Assembly: GCF_014695775.1 (NCBI RefSeq)
Contig: NZ_JACJOX010000014.1
Coordinates: 1 to 64,000 of the forward strand
DNA from: Leptolyngbya sp. FACHB-60
GTDB taxonomy: Bacteria > Cyanobacteriota > Cyanobacteriia > Phormidesmidales > Phormidesmidaceae
Length of the DNA stretch: 64,000 nucleotides
Reading direction: 5' to 3'
The notes below the pieces were generated by a model. It did not search any database and was not told where the DNA came from. It worked only from the letters and a program-made list of their open reading frames with translations. The position numbers were made by a program, and so were the translations under genes. Shown piece after piece: positions 40,683-50,207 of this stretch. Position 1 is the stretch's first letter, and the number at the start of each line of letters is the position of its first letter.

Positions 40683-41834
40683 ATGACTCAAACTAACTGG
40701 GCTAAGCTACTGCGGTTAGCACCGCTTTCGGCAATTTTGGCGACTTTAACTATTGGCAGTGGGGCGGCGATCGCCCTGGCCGCTGAAGGCCCCATTCAAA
40801 ATTTTAACTGGCTCAAAGACGAAGCCCTGCTCGACCAGGCCCTCGATGCGGCCCACACCAAAGATGATGACGACGATGACGATGATGATGACGACGACGT
40901 AGAATCGGGCGAGGTTATTTACCAGCAGCGTCGCACCACGACCACGACCACGACCACCAACGTCAACCAGGTCAGCTTTAGCGATATTTCCACCAATTAC
41001 TGGGCGAGCAGCTTTGTCTATCGCCTCTCCGCTATTAAAGTTGTCAGCGGATTCCCCAGCGGAAATTTCTTGCCGAGCAACAATCTCACCAAAGCCCAGT
41101 ATGCGGCGATGATTGCCCAGGCCTTTGATATGCCTGCTTCGCGTCAAACCGTCACCCTGCGCAACGTCAACCGCAGCTATTGGGCCTACAGCGCTATTCA
41201 AAAAGCCTACTCCATGGGCTTTTTGGAGGTTTCCAATGGGATGTTTGACACCAACGGCACTATGACCCGTCTCGACATGTTGGTGATGCTAGCCCGAGGG
41301 CTGAACATTACCCAAGTCACCTCTGGGCAGTCGGTCGATAGCCTGTTGAGCATCTTCAGCGACGCCAACCAAATCCCCAGTGAGTATCGCGTCATTATCG
41401 CGGCTCTGGTGGAGCGCGGCATTTTGGTGAACTATCCCACCATCACCCAGCTAAACCTGTTTGGGGTGGTTTCTCGCGCTGAAGCTTGTAGCTTTGTCTA
41501 CCAGGCCCTGGCCTACATGGGCAAGGTCGAAACCGTTGAGTCGGCCTACATCGTCAACAGCAGCAACTTCTCTAGTCTGACCGAAACTATCACCACCACC
41601 ACCGAAACTACCACCGAAACCGGCGGAACGAACGTGGACAATGATGATGACGACGATGATGATGACGACGATGATGATGATGATGATGACGATGATGATG
41701 ATGACGATAACGATGGCCGCAGACAGAACTGCAACCAGGGCATTGGCAATGGTGCTGAGGGCTGCGACCCCGGCAACTCTCGCCCCCGCGGCGGCAGCAA
41801 TGACGAGGGTGGTCGCACCCCCGGCAATCGCTAA
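40683..41834 (+). CDS. Secreted SLH-domain protein with two poly-Asp tracts
   Basis: A 383-residue protein. Residues 1-34 are a signal peptide (LLRLAPLSAILATLTIGSG...ALAAE). A run of 12 Asp follows near residue 62, then a Thr-rich stretch. Three SLH repeats span about residues 95-280 (FSDISTNYWASSFVYRL, LRNVNRSYWAYSAIQ, FSDANQIPSEYRVIIAAL), then a Thr/Glu-rich linker, about 22 consecutive Asp, and a Gly/Arg-rich tail. SLH domains bind cell-wall polymers; the Asp runs should bind calcium or other cations. A strong terminator follows. Confidence 0.88.
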   Translation: MTQTNWAKLLRLAPLSAILATLTIGSGAAIALAAEGPIQNFNWLKDEALLDQALDAAHTKDDDDDDDDDDDDVESGEVIYQQRRTTTTTTTTNVNQVSFSDISTNYWASSFVYRLSAIKVVSGFPSGNFLPSNNLTKAQYAAMIAQAFDMPASRQTVTLRNVNRSYWAYSAIQKAYSMGFLEVSNGMFDTNGTMTRLDMLVMLARGLNITQVTSGQSVDSLLSIFSDANQIPSEYRVIIAALVERGILVNYPTITQLNLFGVVSRAEACSFVYQALAYMGKVETVESAYIVNSSNFSSLTETITTTTETTTETGGTNVDNDDDDDDDDDDDDDDDDDDDDDDNDGRRQNCNQGIGNGAEGCDPGNSRPRGGSNDEGGRTPGNR

Positions 41835-41865
41835 TCTACGTTCTCTGTCCTGATAAGTGTTACAA

Positions 41866-41890
41866 GACGCCCTGCGGGGCGTCTTTTTTT
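41866..41890 (+). terminator. Rho-independent terminator of the SLH gene
   Basis: A 7-bp GC-rich stem (GACGCCC / GGGCGTC, loop TGCG) followed by seven T. It lies 32 bp after the SLH gene stop and 5 bp before the end of the convergent MarC gene. Confidence 0.9.
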
Positions 41891-41894
41891 GCGC

Positions 41895-42566
41895 TTAAGA
41901 ATCAGGAGTGGGGGTGTCGATGCCAAAGGCTTGAGCGGGGGGCAGCTGGAGCAGGCTGAGCAAGCCATCGAGCATGTATTGAACGGCTAGGGCAGCCAGC
42001 AGCACCCCCAACACTCGGGTAACCACGTTAATGCCGATTTGGCCCAGCACCTTAGCCAACGGCCTTGACAGCAGCAAAAACAGATAGCACAGCAGCAAGA
42101 CCACCGCCGCCGCCCCTAGCACTACGCTCAACCCCAGGTAATAGTTGGTTGACTCCCGCGATAGCACTAAAATGCTGGCCAAACTGCCCGGCCCTGCAAT
42201 CAGCGGAATTGCCAACGGAAATACGCTGACATCTTGCTTGGTGCCCGCTTCCTGCACCTCAGCCTCGGTCTCGCGCTCCTGTTGCACAAAGATCATGTCG
42301 AGAGCAATCTTAAACAGCAAAAACCCCGCCGCAATTTGAAAGGCTTGCAGACTAATGCCCAAATTGTGTAGCACGTAAGCCCCAGTAAGCCCAAATGCGA
42401 GCAGAATACCGGCTGAAACTGCCACCGCTCGCGTGGCGATCTGGGTTTGCTCGGCCTCGGTGCGATCGCTTACCAAAGCCAGGTACAAGGGCGCTAACCC
42501 CACCGGGTCAATTACCACAAACAGGGTCAGAAAGGCTTTAGCAAACAGCGGCAGAATGATCGGCAT
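41895..42566 (-). CDS. MarC family integral membrane protein
   Basis: A 223-residue protein with six predicted membrane helices. The MarC signature is clear: FVVIDPVGLAPLYLALV near the N-terminus, FQIAAGFLLFKIALDMI, FPLAIPLIAGPGSLASIL, and VTRVLGVLLAALAVQYMLDGL. The family has no established transport substrate despite the historical name. Monocistronic; convergent with the SLH gene. Confidence 0.92.
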   Translation of the reverse strand: MPIILPLFAKAFLTLFVVIDPVGLAPLYLALVSDRTEAEQTQIATRAVAVSAGILLAFGLTGAYVLHNLGISLQAFQIAAGFLLFKIALDMIFVQQERETEAEVQEAGTKQDVSVFPLAIPLIAGPGSLASILVLSRESTNYYLGLSVVLGAAAVVLLLCYLFLLLSRPLAKVLGQIGINVVTRVLGVLLAALAVQYMLDGLLSLLQLPPAQAFGIDTPTPDS

Positions 42567-42675
42567 AGGGTTGCTTAGGAGACTGCCTCAAATCTACCGC
42601 TGTTCGGCCCAAACGGTCGCCTCCCCCTGTGTTAGACCAAAGATATAGATCACTAGTCCAGACAGGTTTCAGCTA

Positions 42676-43326
42676 TTGCAGTCAAGACTCGGCGCTTTTT
42701 CTGAAGGATTAACCAGCTACCAGATCAAAGTTTTAGCGGCTGTGACCATGCTGGTAGATCACATCGGCGTGGTGTTTTTTCCTGAGGCGATCGGATTTCG
42801 CATTGTTGGGCGGATCAGCTTTCCGCTGTTTGTTTGGCTGCTAGTGCAGGGCGAGGCTCACACTAAGCATGTGGGGCGTTACGGTCTGCGGTTGGCAGTG
42901 TTAGGCGTGGTGTCTCAGCCGATCTACCAACTCACCTTTGATACGGCTCGGCCCAATATTTTGTTTGAGCTGCTTTTGGGGCTGATCTGTCTGCGATTAG
43001 CGCGGGGGTTTCCCCGCTTTCAGCTGCCCATTTGGATTGGAGGGGCGGGTCTAAGTGAACTGCTGGCTATGGGTTACAGCAGCTATGGCATTGGGCTAAT
43101 CGCTCTTACCCGCTACTACCGCCCCACTGTGCTGTGGGGGTTAGCCTGGGTTGGTTTTCACCTGTTTTGGGCCTGGCGAGAAGGGCCGTTTCAACTGCCG
43201 GCGATCGCCGTCTCGCTGATCTTTTGGCTGGCCAGTAGGGAGCGGGGAGCCAAGGCGCGATGGTTTTATGCCTTTTATCCTGGCCATCTAGCCCTGCTGT
43301 GGCTCATTCGGCAGGGTTTGAATTAG
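42676..43326 (+). CDS. TraX family membrane protein
   Basis: A 216-residue polytopic protein: LTSYQIKVLAAVTMLVDHIGVVFFPE, RIVGRISFPLFVWLLVQGEAHTKH, NILFELLLGL, and YAFYPGHLALLWLIR. These are TraX/acyltransferase-like signatures (TraX acetylates F-pilin in E. coli). In cyanobacteria such genes are chromosomal and unlinked to conjugation; target unknown. Start is TTG at 42676, preceded by AGGTTTCAGCTA. Confidence 0.85.
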   Translation: MQSRLGAFSEGLTSYQIKVLAAVTMLVDHIGVVFFPEAIGFRIVGRISFPLFVWLLVQGEAHTKHVGRYGLRLAVLGVVSQPIYQLTFDTARPNILFELLLGLICLRLARGFPRFQLPIWIGGAGLSELLAMGYSSYGIGLIALTRYYRPTVLWGLAWVGFHLFWAWREGPFQLPAIAVSLIFWLASRERGAKARWFYAFYPGHLALLWLIRQGLN

Positions 43327-43392
43327 CGGCAGGTGGCAAGCTCTTACTACCCGAGGGCTAGGGGAATTCACGTCTGCGGCACCGCTTAGCAA

Positions 43393-43435
43393 TACCCCCG
43401 ACAGTCAGCAGTCGTTCTGCTAACCGTCGGGGGTA
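43393..43435. terminator. Long hairpin between TraX and a small membrane gene
   Basis: Outer arms TACCCCCGAC and GTCGGGGGTA (10 bp, perfect) enclose an inner GCAG...CTGC stem. It lies between the convergent TraX gene and the 54-residue gene. No T run follows on either strand, so it may be a weak bidirectional terminator or a repeat element. Confidence 0.5.
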
Positions 43436-43469
43436 CTGGTTCGGGATGGAGACGCGGTTTAAGCCGAGC

Positions 43470-43634
43470 TTACAAAAAATGGTCGATCGCCACTGCCGAA
43501 ACAGCAGCAAAAACGGTGATTGACAGGCCCACCAGTGGGTTCTGCCCCTGAGCAACCGCAAAGCTTGTAATCACGCCAGCCCCTAGAGCCGCGATCGCAA
43601 CAGAGCCAATCCAGTCTTTTTGTAGGTTATGCAT
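43470..43634 (-). CDS. Small predicted membrane protein (54 aa)
   Basis: A 54-codon frame from ATG at 43634 to TAA at 43470. It encodes a short polar N-terminus (MHNLQKDW) and two hydrophobic helices (IGSVAIAALGAGVITSFAVA and LVGLSITVFAAVSAVAI) ending in DHFL. GC-rich third positions match the neighbours. I do not recognise the family. Confidence 0.6.
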   Translation of the reverse strand: MHNLQKDWIGSVAIAALGAGVITSFAVAQGQNPLVGLSITVFAAVSAVAIDHFL

Positions 43635-43865
43635 GGGTTCTTAAAAGTGGGGTATGACGCCGAAGAACGGGGCAGCAGTTGTGTATGGAAACTACGTACC
43701 TAACCCTAGGGCTGTTCAGACCTCACGCTACCACCCTGACCGGGGTCAAATGAAACCGCAGCGGGGAACTGATACCAAGCTTAAGGCTTAGTTAAATTAG
43801 TTAACATTCTTCCCATAGAAGGAGCAAGCCCAACGGAAAAACCAGCCTCAAGTGAGAGGTTGAGG

Positions 43866-44327
43866 CTATTCGACGCGACGGGTATTGCCTGCTTTGACCC
43901 AGCCTTCCTGGCCGTTAGACACCACTCGTACCTTGACCCACGACTGGTTGGCGGGTTCTTCGAGCACCACCACTGCTTCGTTGACATCCACGCCCCCCAC
44001 CTGGGGAAACTCGACCCCAGGACCTTCGCGCATGACCAGGCCAATGGGCTGCACGACCGTGGCGTTGTAGGTACCGGGTTCAAGAGCGGCCTCTGCCGGC
44101 GGCTCCGCTGGGGCCGGTGGGGCTTCGACCACAGGCTCGGCAGGGGCTTCTGGGGCTGCTTCTGGGGCTGGGGTCGGCATTTCATCGCCGTACAGGGGCT
44201 TGGGCGGTAGCACCGACAGGCGACCCATGAAGTAGCGGGCAGTGGCCACCCCTGCCATCGACAGCAGGATGAGGGCGATCGCCATGCCCAAAATTAATTT
44301 TGATAGGCCAATGAAAAATCCTTTCAT
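43866..44327 (-). CDS. Membrane-anchored SH3-domain protein
   Basis: About 153 residues from the ATG at 44327; the open frame extends further up, but MKGFFIGLSKLILGMAIALILLSMAG is a natural start with a membrane anchor or signal. A Pro/Ala/Glu-rich linker (about residues 50-85) leads to a bacterial SH3 domain: VVQPIGLVMREGPGVEFPQVGGV...SWVKVRVVSNGQEGWVKAGN. Such proteins usually bind peptidoglycan peptides in the periplasm. Exact role unknown. Confidence 0.8.
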   Translation of the reverse strand: MKGFFIGLSKLILGMAIALILLSMAGVATARYFMGRLSVLPPKPLYGDEMPTPAPEAAPEAPAEPVVEAPPAPAEPPAEAALEPGTYNATVVQPIGLVMREGPGVEFPQVGGVDVNEAVVVLEEPANQSWVKVRVVSNGQEGWVKAGNTRRVE

Positions 44328-44401
44328 GGAGGCAGCGGGCCGGAGGTAGGGTCTACAGCTTGCTAATGGTACAGCACCTCTTGGCAATCGGCATGGGGAA
44401 A

Positions 44402-45922
44402 CTAATCGCCACTGGGGAGAGTGGGGCGAAATCGGGGGTCGATGCCGCTGCGGGAGGCCATGCGGGCTTTACCCGCCGCTGCCCAGGCTTGCAGCGCCTC
44501 AATTTGCTCCTGGGCGGTGCGAGCCAGGGGCACCATTTCGCTGGCGGCAGTGAGAATATCGTCGGTGGTAAAATCGCGGTTTTGGCTAAAGCCCAGGTGC
44601 ATTGCCTCGACAATCGCCTGCTCGATCTCAGCCCCCGAGAAGTCGGGGGTTTCGTAGGCCAGCCGGGCGGTGTCGAAGGTCTTGAGGGTGTGGGGCCGCA
44701 GGCGCGAGAGGTGAACCTCAAAAATAGCCTGGCGATCGCTCTGGCTGGGCAGACCAACAAAGAAAATTTCGTCAAAGCGACCCCGACGCAGCATCTCTGG
44801 CGGCAGAGCCTGAATATTGTTGGCCGTGGCCACCACAAACACCGGGGAGGTTTTCTCCGCCATCCAGGTGATAAAGGTGCCAAAGACCCGACTGGCGGTG
44901 CCTGAGTCGCCCCGGCCATCCATGCCCGCAAAGGCCTTATCGATTTCGTCAATCCACAGCACGCAGGGGGCCAGGGCTTCTGCCAGCTGAATCATTTGGC
45001 GGGTGCGGGCCTCTGACTCGCCCACCAGGCCACCAAACAGCCGGCCCACATCGAGGCGCAGCAGGGGCAGGTGCCAGTGGTGGGCGATCGCCTTGGCAGT
45101 CAGCGACTTGCCTGTACCCTGAATGCCTAGCAGCAGAAGCCCGCGCGGATGGGGCAGGCCGTACTGGCGGGCTTTTTCGGAGAAGGCGGTACCTCGCTTT
45201 AGCAACCAGTCTTTGAGGTTGTCGAGGCCACCAATGTCAGAGATCTGCTCCCTGGCCGGGTAGTAGTCGAGAATTTGGGTCTGACGAATGCTCTGGCGCT
45301 TTTCGTCGAGAATTAGGTCGAGGTCGTTGGGGTCAAAAGCTCCATGGGCCGCGATCGCCCGCGACAGCACCCGCCGAATGCGCTCCAGTGACAGCCCCTG
45401 GCAGGTGCGCACGACCTCTTCCAACGTAGCCATCGGCAGGTTAGTGCCGGTCGAGCCCAAGAGCTGCTGCACCTCGTGCCGAATGGCAGCGGCATCAGGC
45501 AGGGTAAACTCCAGCACCGTCACGGTCTCGCTCAGCTCGTCGGGGATAGTGAGCTGGGCTGAGAGAATGATCAGCGTCTTAGGTTGAGCCTTCAGCCGTC
45601 GGGCCAGGTTGCGCAGCTTGCGAGAGATCGCCACGTCGTCTAGAAAGCGGTGAAAGTCGCGCAGCACGAAGATGGCTGGAGCCGTGGCGGGCAGCTTTTC
45701 CACCAGTTCTAGCGCTTGCAGGGGGTTGCGTTTGCCAAAGCCCGCGTCGTTGAGGTTGCCCTGGTAGCCATCGACAAAATCCCAGGTGTAGAGGGCGCGG
45801 TTGCCCTGCTGGGTGGCGCAGGCGGCAATGTCGGCCTCGGCCCGCTCTTCCTCGGCGGTGGCGATATAGATAATCGGGTAGCGGGCGCGAATCAGTAAAC
45901 CCAGTTCGTCGGTAAAACCCAT
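44402..45922 (-). CDS. Ycf46-like AAA ATPase
   Basis: A 506-residue AAA protein. An N-terminal ~230-residue domain ([32 protein letters not shown]) lacks a clear Walker A. The AAA module follows: [13 protein letters not shown], Walker [14 protein letters not shown], Walker [12 protein letters not shown], sensor 1 FVVATANN, and Arg finger region [14 protein letters not shown]. This is the plan of Ycf46, found in cyanobacteria and algal plastids, which has been linked to photosynthesis regulation. Substrate unknown. Confidence 0.88.
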   Translation of the reverse strand: MGFTDELGLLIRARYPIIYIATAEEERAEADIAACATQQGNRALYTWDFVDGYQGNLNDAGFGKRNPLQALELVEKLPATAPAIFVLRDFHRFLDDVAISRKLRNLARRLKAQPKTLIILSAQLTIPDELSETVTVLEFTLPDAAAIRHEVQQLLGSTGTNLPMATLEEVVRTCQGLSLERIRRVLSRAIAAHGAFDPNDLDLILDEKRQSIRQTQILDYYPAREQISDIGGLDNLKDWLLKRGTAFSEKARQYGLPHPRGLLLLGIQGTGKSLTAKAIAHHWHLPLLRLDVGRLFGGLVGESEARTRQMIQLAEALAPCVLWIDEIDKAFAGMDGRGDSGTASRVFGTFITWMAEKTSPVFVVATANNIQALPPEMLRRGRFDEIFFVGLPSQSDRQAIFEVHLSRLRPHTLKTFDTARLAYETPDFSGAEIEQAIVEAMHLGFSQNRDFTTDDILTAASEMVPLARTAQEQIEALQAWAAAGKARMASRSGIDPRFRPTLPSGD

Positions 45923-46030
45923 GTCAGCGCGACTCAGTTATCCCACAGTGCTCGGTTGATGTTTCCAGCCTATCGGATTTTAAGGAGTCCCTGCCCCCCT
46001 CGTGAGCATGAAGCTATAAATTCATGCTCT

Positions 46031-46546
46031 TTAGCGATCGGGCTGGTTTAGCTGCTGCTGAAGCTGAGTTAAGGCTGCCCAGCGGTGATCTACGGGTTTA
46101 GCGGCAGCTGTCCCCTGTCCTCGCAGCTCAATGCCGGGGCAGTCTTCATCGCAGATCTGAGGCATGGGCAGCGCCAGGCAGATTTGCTCGTAGACCCAGG
46201 TTTCGGGGTAAAAGTGGCCGTTGGGGGGCAGGGTCTCAAACAGATCCTCCACCGCCACCTCCCGTTCTAGCGGTAGGGTGGCGGGGTCAGGCTCATGCTC
46301 AAGCCAAATTAGCTCCTGAGCCGACAGCGCTACGCGGTGATTGTAGGCCTGCAAACAGCGATCGCAGGTCAGCGTCACAATCGTATCGGCTCTGGCCTTG
46401 ACCTCCAAGTAGGTGCCCTGGTGGGTAATTGTCATCTCGCCCCGCACGGGGGTTAGGGTTTCCAGCTCCGCTAGGTGCTGGTCAAGCTCAACGGTGAGAG
46501 TCTTCTCAGGCCGCTGTAGCAGGTTGGGGATATAAACTTTCTCCAT
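46031..46546 (-). CDS. YceD/DUF177 family protein
   Basis: A 171-residue protein with the DUF177 pattern: LTVELDQHLAELETLTPVRGEMTITHQGTYLEVKARADTIVTL, CDRCL, and a C-terminal CDEDCPGI motif, together a likely zinc site. In bacteria and plastids family members aid accumulation of 23S rRNA, often encoded next to rpmF. It is 39 bp after the jag-like gene, at the end of the rpmH-yidC run. Confidence 0.85.
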   Translation of the reverse strand: MEKVYIPNLLQRPEKTLTVELDQHLAELETLTPVRGEMTITHQGTYLEVKARADTIVTLTCDRCLQAYNHRVALSAQELIWLEHEPDPATLPLEREVAVEDLFETLPPNGHFYPETWVYEQICLALPMPQICDEDCPGIELRGQGTAAAKPVDHRWAALTQLQQQLNQPDR

Positions 46547-46585
46547 TGTTTTTGCCTCCCATGGCTCGCGCTGTCTGTGTGCGAC

Positions 46586-47101
46586 TTAGCCGTCTGTAGC
46601 CTCGTCGTCCTGCTGTCCGGCTAGACAGACCACGAGGCGGCGATCGGGCTCGCGACCGCGACTAAAGGTAGAAAGCCCATCCTGGGCGGCTAAGAAATGG
46701 TGCATTTGCCGCCGCTCGGCGGATGAAAGCCCCTGCATTTCGTACTTCTCACCGCTGGCCAAGACGCGTTCAGCGGCCTCGGCAGCCATGGCCTTAAGCT
46801 CTTCAAGCCGTTTAGCTCGGTAGCCCGCTAGCTCGATGGTAAAGGCCTGCTGATCCGCTTGCTCTTTGCCCAAATTGAGGGTGGTGTTGGCCAAATACTG
46901 AATCGAGTCGAGCACCGTGCCGCCATCGCCGATCAGCGCCTGCACCTGCTCGGGCGACAGAGGCTCTTCGGCAATGGTGAGCCAGCAGCTCTCCCCAGAC
47001 TCGTCTTCGACCGGGTGAGCGGTGACAGTGCTGGTCAGCCCCTGCATGGTGAGCAGGGTGGTTAACCAGTTGACGCCAGCGGTGGCAGCATCGGTGGCCA
47101 T
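46586..47101 (-). CDS. Jag/KhpB-type RNA-binding protein (R3H domain)
   Basis: A 171-residue protein: N-terminal TLLTMQGLTSTV, a KH-like middle with ALIGDGGTVLDSIQYLANTTLN, and a C-terminal R3H domain (KAMAAEAAERVLASGEKYEMQGLSSAERRQMHHFLA). Homologous to Jag/SpoIIIJ-associated/KhpB proteins, which bind RNA. The start lies 3 bp after the yidC stop, the conserved yidC-jag arrangement. Confidence 0.88.
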   Translation of the reverse strand: MATDAATAGVNWLTTLLTMQGLTSTVTAHPVEDESGESCWLTIAEEPLSPEQVQALIGDGGTVLDSIQYLANTTLNLGKEQADQQAFTIELAGYRAKRLEELKAMAAEAAERVLASGEKYEMQGLSSAERRQMHHFLAAQDGLSTFSRGREPDRRLVVCLAGQQDDEATDG

Positions 47102-47104
47102 GGG

Positions 47105-48256
47105 CTACGCCTTTTTCTTCTTGCTACGTCCGGGTTCAAAGGGCAGGGTCTGCCGATTTTCCTCAACCTTGGTTTCGGCATCGACGATTTTTTGCAGATT
47201 CTCAGGCAGAGGCTCTCGCGAAAGAATAAACGTTTGCAAGGTCTGAAAGATGTTAGCAATTAGCATGTACATCAGCACCCCGGCAGGCAGGGGAAAGAAC
47301 AGGAACATGCCGGAGAAGATGATCGGCGTGAACTTGTTAACGGCGGCCTGTTGAGAGTTTTCGCTACTTGTGGAGCCCTGGCCGGAGAGCACCTGGTTGA
47401 GGTACAGGCTGGCCCCAAAGCCCAGAATCATGATCAAAATATCCCAGTGGATGGCACCGTCTTCACCGGTTACACCGATGCGGCCCAGGGCTTTGATAAA
47501 CAAAAACCCTTTGTTGGCCGCTAAACCTGGAGCCTGCACTCGCACGGTCGCTTCACCTGGGGCTAGCGCGGTGATATGGCCTTCGGCATCGATCGCAACG
47601 ACATCCTCACCCTTGGTAATTTCCCACTTGGGCTGGAAGCTGTCTACGTCTTCGTTGTACTCGGCAACAAGGGTCTCGATAGATTCGCCTTCAGCGGTTT
47701 GCAGGCGCACGTCGGTTTTTTCGCCCACCACGAGCTTGTTGCCACCGGGCATCACCGCCGAGATGGGGAAGTGAGACCCGTCAGAGACGTAGATGGCCTT
47801 GGGGGGCGTGGTAAACACCTGGAGCTGAATCTGCTCAATCTTTTCTTGGGGAAAGACCTGAACGTTAACGTCGTAGTTGATGTCAGAAAACGGCGACCCC
47901 CGCAGGGTGGCGAATAGGGCAAAGAGAATGGGCATTTGCAGCAGCACCGGAAAGCAACCTGCCAGGGGGTTGCCAAACTCTTTGTAAACCCCGCTCATCT
48001 CCTCTTGCAGCTTGGTGGGGTTATCTTTGTAACGCTCTTGAATCTCTTTGACGCGCTTTTGCATTAGAGGCTGGGCCACCTTCATACGCCGCATGTTGCG
48101 AATTGAGCCGGCGTTGAGGGGGTACAAGGCAAAGCGAATTACCAGAGTGAGGGCCACAATGGCTAACCCGTAGCTGGGCACGATTCCATAGAAAAAATCT
48201 AGGATCGGCAACATGATGTTGTTAGTCAGAAATCCAATTCCAAAATCCATGGGCAC
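47105..48256 (-). CDS. yidC: YidC/Oxa1/Alb3 membrane protein insertase
   Basis: A 383-residue insertase of cyanobacterial length. The first helix and [18 protein letters not shown] begin the 60KD_IMP domain; [23 protein letters not shown] is the conserved cytoplasmic loop; [25 protein letters not shown] follows. The large translocated loop (about residues 150-260) holds an Ig-like Big_2-type stretch ([24 protein letters not shown]). Inserts proteins into plasma and thylakoid membranes. A Lys-rich tail ends the protein. Confidence 0.95.
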   Translation of the reverse strand: MPMDFGIGFLTNNIMLPILDFFYGIVPSYGLAIVALTLVIRFALYPLNAGSIRNMRRMKVAQPLMQKRVKEIQERYKDNPTKLQEEMSGVYKEFGNPLAGCFPVLLQMPILFALFATLRGSPFSDINYDVNVQVFPQEKIEQIQLQVFTTPPKAIYVSDGSHFPISAVMPGGNKLVVGEKTDVRLQTAEGESIETLVAEYNEDVDSFQPKWEITKGEDVVAIDAEGHITALAPGEATVRVQAPGLAANKGFLFIKALGRIGVTGEDGAIHWDILIMILGFGASLYLNQVLSGQGSTSSENSQQAAVNKFTPIIFSGMFLFFPLPAGVLMYMLIANIFQTLQTFILSREPLPENLQKIVDAETKVEENRQTLPFEPGRSKKKKA

Positions 48257-48357
48257 CTGAACCCTGCTACAGGGGATACGACGTTAACTGCTTAGTTACC
48301 TAATCTACCCCATCGTTGGGGAGACAAGCCGCCCCAGCGGGTTGGGATTGCCGTAAG

Positions 48358-48753
48358 TTAGCTCTTGCCAAGGGAGCCGCTGACGGCCTGGGCTGCGGGA
48401 GAGATGCGCTCGTTCATGTATTCGTATACTTCGCGAAACCGGGGCATAGAGCGCAATTCTAGGCGGCTGCCATCCTTGAGGGTGACGACCATGTCGCCCC
48501 AAAGGCCCAGCCCGCGAGGCACCGTGACAATTTTACTGATTTCGTTGTAGATCAAGTCGGTGCGCTCGCGCCCCAGCCAGCCGCCGGTCACCGAAAGCCG
48601 CCGACTGGTAATGCGGTAGCGCAGCCACAGGGCGCGGGTGATGGCTCCAACCGTGAGGGGAAGGCAGATAATCGTGAAACCCAGCAAAATATTGATGATT
48701 AAATCGCCAATGTGGGGGCCGCCTTCGTAGAACACATCCTCACGAATGCCCAT
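48358..48753 (-). CDS. PH-domain (DUF304-like) membrane protein
   Basis: A 131-residue protein with two N-terminal hydrophobic segments (DLIINILLGFTIICLPLTVGAI) and a bacterial PH domain: YRITSRRLSVTGGWLGRERTDLIYNEISKIVTVPRGLGLWGDMVVTLKDGSRLELRSMPRF. In cyanobacteria it stands between rnpA and yidC. Function unknown. Its start overlaps the end of rnpA by 14 bp. Confidence 0.85.
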   Translation of the reverse strand: MGIREDVFYEGGPHIGDLIINILLGFTIICLPLTVGAITRALWLRYRITSRRLSVTGGWLGRERTDLIYNEISKIVTVPRGLGLWGDMVVTLKDGSRLELRSMPRFREVYEYMNERISPAAQAVSGSLGKS

Positions 48754-49120
48754 GGAATACCTCTAGCTTGGTAAACAACTGCTCTAATTCTCGCAAAAAT
48801 TCGCCATATTCGCACTCAGCCGCCCCGGGCTTCAGGCTGATGACGATCCACTGAGAAGGACGCAGGCGGGGCAGTAGGATGCGCAGGGCAGCGCGCACTC
48901 GTCGCTTGAGGCGGTTGCGCACCACGGCTCGCTTGTGCACCTTGAGGCTCACAACAATGCCAATGCGTGAATCATGGGCGTTAGGGGTCACGGGTTTGGC
49001 CTGGGCTGGAGGTAGCGACCACGCCCGCATCAACAGGTGGGCAGAGGCCACTTTTCTGCCCTGCCGATAGACCTGGGAAAAATCTCGCGATCGCCGCAGC
49101 CGATGGTGTTTGGGCAGCAC
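48740..49120 (-). CDS. rnpA: Ribonuclease P protein component
   Basis: A 126-residue basic protein. LPKHHRLRRSRDFSQVYRQGRK at the N-terminus and VVRNRLKRRVRAALR, the RNR signature, identify RnpA. It binds the RNase P RNA and assists 5' processing of pre-tRNA. It lies about 100 bp downstream of rpmH, the universal arrangement. Confidence 0.95.
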   Translation of the reverse strand: MLPKHHRLRRSRDFSQVYRQGRKVASAHLLMRAWSLPPAQAKPVTPNAHDSRIGIVVSLKVHKRAVVRNRLKRRVRAALRILLPRLRPSQWIVISLKPGAAECEYGEFLRELEQLFTKLEVFHGHS

Positions 49121-49218
49121 TACCGATCCTCAACGCGCAACAATAGTCCTGGAGCTTAAGGCAGCCCCAGGACTTTGCAATGATCTACGAACGGTGAAGG
49201 GAGTAACCCCAGCTCGAG

Positions 49219-49356
49219 CTAGACGGCGAGCTTGGCCCGGCCCTTGCGGCGGCGAGCTTTAATCACCTCCTGACCGGTGTGGGAGCGCATACGAGCGCGA
49301 AACCCGGAGGTTCGCTTTTGCTTTCGGTTGGTGCCCTCTAGGGTGCGCTTGCTCAT
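49219..49356 (-). CDS. rpmH: 50S ribosomal protein L34
   Basis: A 45-residue, strongly basic protein from ATG 49356 to TAG 49219: [18 protein letters not shown], then [26 protein letters not shown] in overlapping order. This is L34. First gene of the rpmH-rnpA-PH-yidC-jag-yceD run. No dnaA or origin is adjacent here. Confidence 0.96.
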   Translation of the reverse strand: MSKRTLEGTNRKQKRTSGFRARMRSHTGQEVIKARRRKGRAKLAV

Positions 49357-49418
49357 GGCTTAGTCTCTGCCTGTTTCTGCTAAAAATCACGGTCTCATAT
49401 AATAGCACCCACTGGCCC

Positions 49419-49994
49419 CTAGCGGTCGTGGTTGCTCTCAGAGGCAATCTCCATCGGCCAGGTGCCGACGTACTGGTTGACTACATCACCCTGGTACATC
49501 ATTCTCAGGTTGAAGTAGTGGTAGCCATAGCGGCGGGTATTGCGCACATTGGAGAGCACCACCACCAGGTCGGTGTTGGCCTCAATCGGCTGCTCAGGAA
49601 TGATTTCAATGCGGTTCTCGTCCTGAATCCAGTCGATGGCTTTGACCGGAATCACTTCACCACCGCGCCAGTCGCCCTTGCGTAACTCGATGGCGTTGGG
49701 GTCAAACCGACCGCCAATTTCGGTAAAGCTATCGGGATAGTCAATTTCTAGTGAAATGACATCGCGCGGCAGCTTGTTGCGCATGATGTTGAGGTAGTAG
49801 CGGGAGTTGGTGCTACGCGGATAGTTGAAATCAATCATGTATCTGAGTCGATACTCAATTTCAACACCGCCAAAGATGGTCAACCCGGTCTGAGCCTGGG
49901 TGGGTTGGGGCAGCGCGGTGCTAAGGCCAACCGCTGTGGCCACAGCGACCAGCCCCAGGGCGGCCAACTTAAGCAATTTCTTAAGGGATGTCAT
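49419..49994 (-). CDS. DUF2808 exported protein
   Basis: About 191 residues from the ATG at 49994, preceded by a good GGAGG site. Residues 1-34 form a signal peptide (LLKLAALGLVAVATAVGLSTA...TQA). The rest is DUF2808, a cyanobacteria-specific periplasmic family of unknown function: YYLNIMRNKLPRDVISLEI, YPDSFTEIGGRFDP, NTDLVVVLSNVRNTR, and YQGDVVNQYVGTW. An upstream extension to 50060 is open but would hide the signal peptide. Confidence 0.88.
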   Translation of the reverse strand: MTSLKKLLKLAALGLVAVATAVGLSTALPQPTQAQTGLTIFGGVEIEYRLRYMIDFNYPRSTNSRYYLNIMRNKLPRDVISLEIDYPDSFTEIGGRFDPNAIELRKGDWRGGEVIPVKAIDWIQDENRIEIIPEQPIEANTDLVVVLSNVRNTRRYGYHYFNLRMMYQGDVVNQYVGTWPMEIASESNHDR

Positions 49995-50207
49995 GGTGTA
50001 CCTCCAATGAAAACTATCTGGCCGGGTAGCTTGGGGCAACCAATCTAGGCCACCCATCACAATAGCTCTAGCGGCCTAAGGGCGTGCTCCGATCTGTGCC
50101 AGTGATGCAACCGGGCTTTTGATATCGGGGAATTCTCAGGGAATTAGCTCCCAAACCTGCCCCAATCCTACCATTTAGCCTCTGTTCCTCAGGGCTTGGC
50201 GGTGCGG

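Noticed and set aside
41546-41853. Poly-Ser and poly-Met frames over the Asp-coding tract
   Set aside because: They are out-of-frame readings of the GAT/GAC repeats in the SLH gene.
43358-43561. 67-codon minus frame over the 54-residue gene
   Set aside because: Arg/Trp-rich content and overlap with the better supported hydrophobic small ORF and the hairpin suggest a shadow frame.
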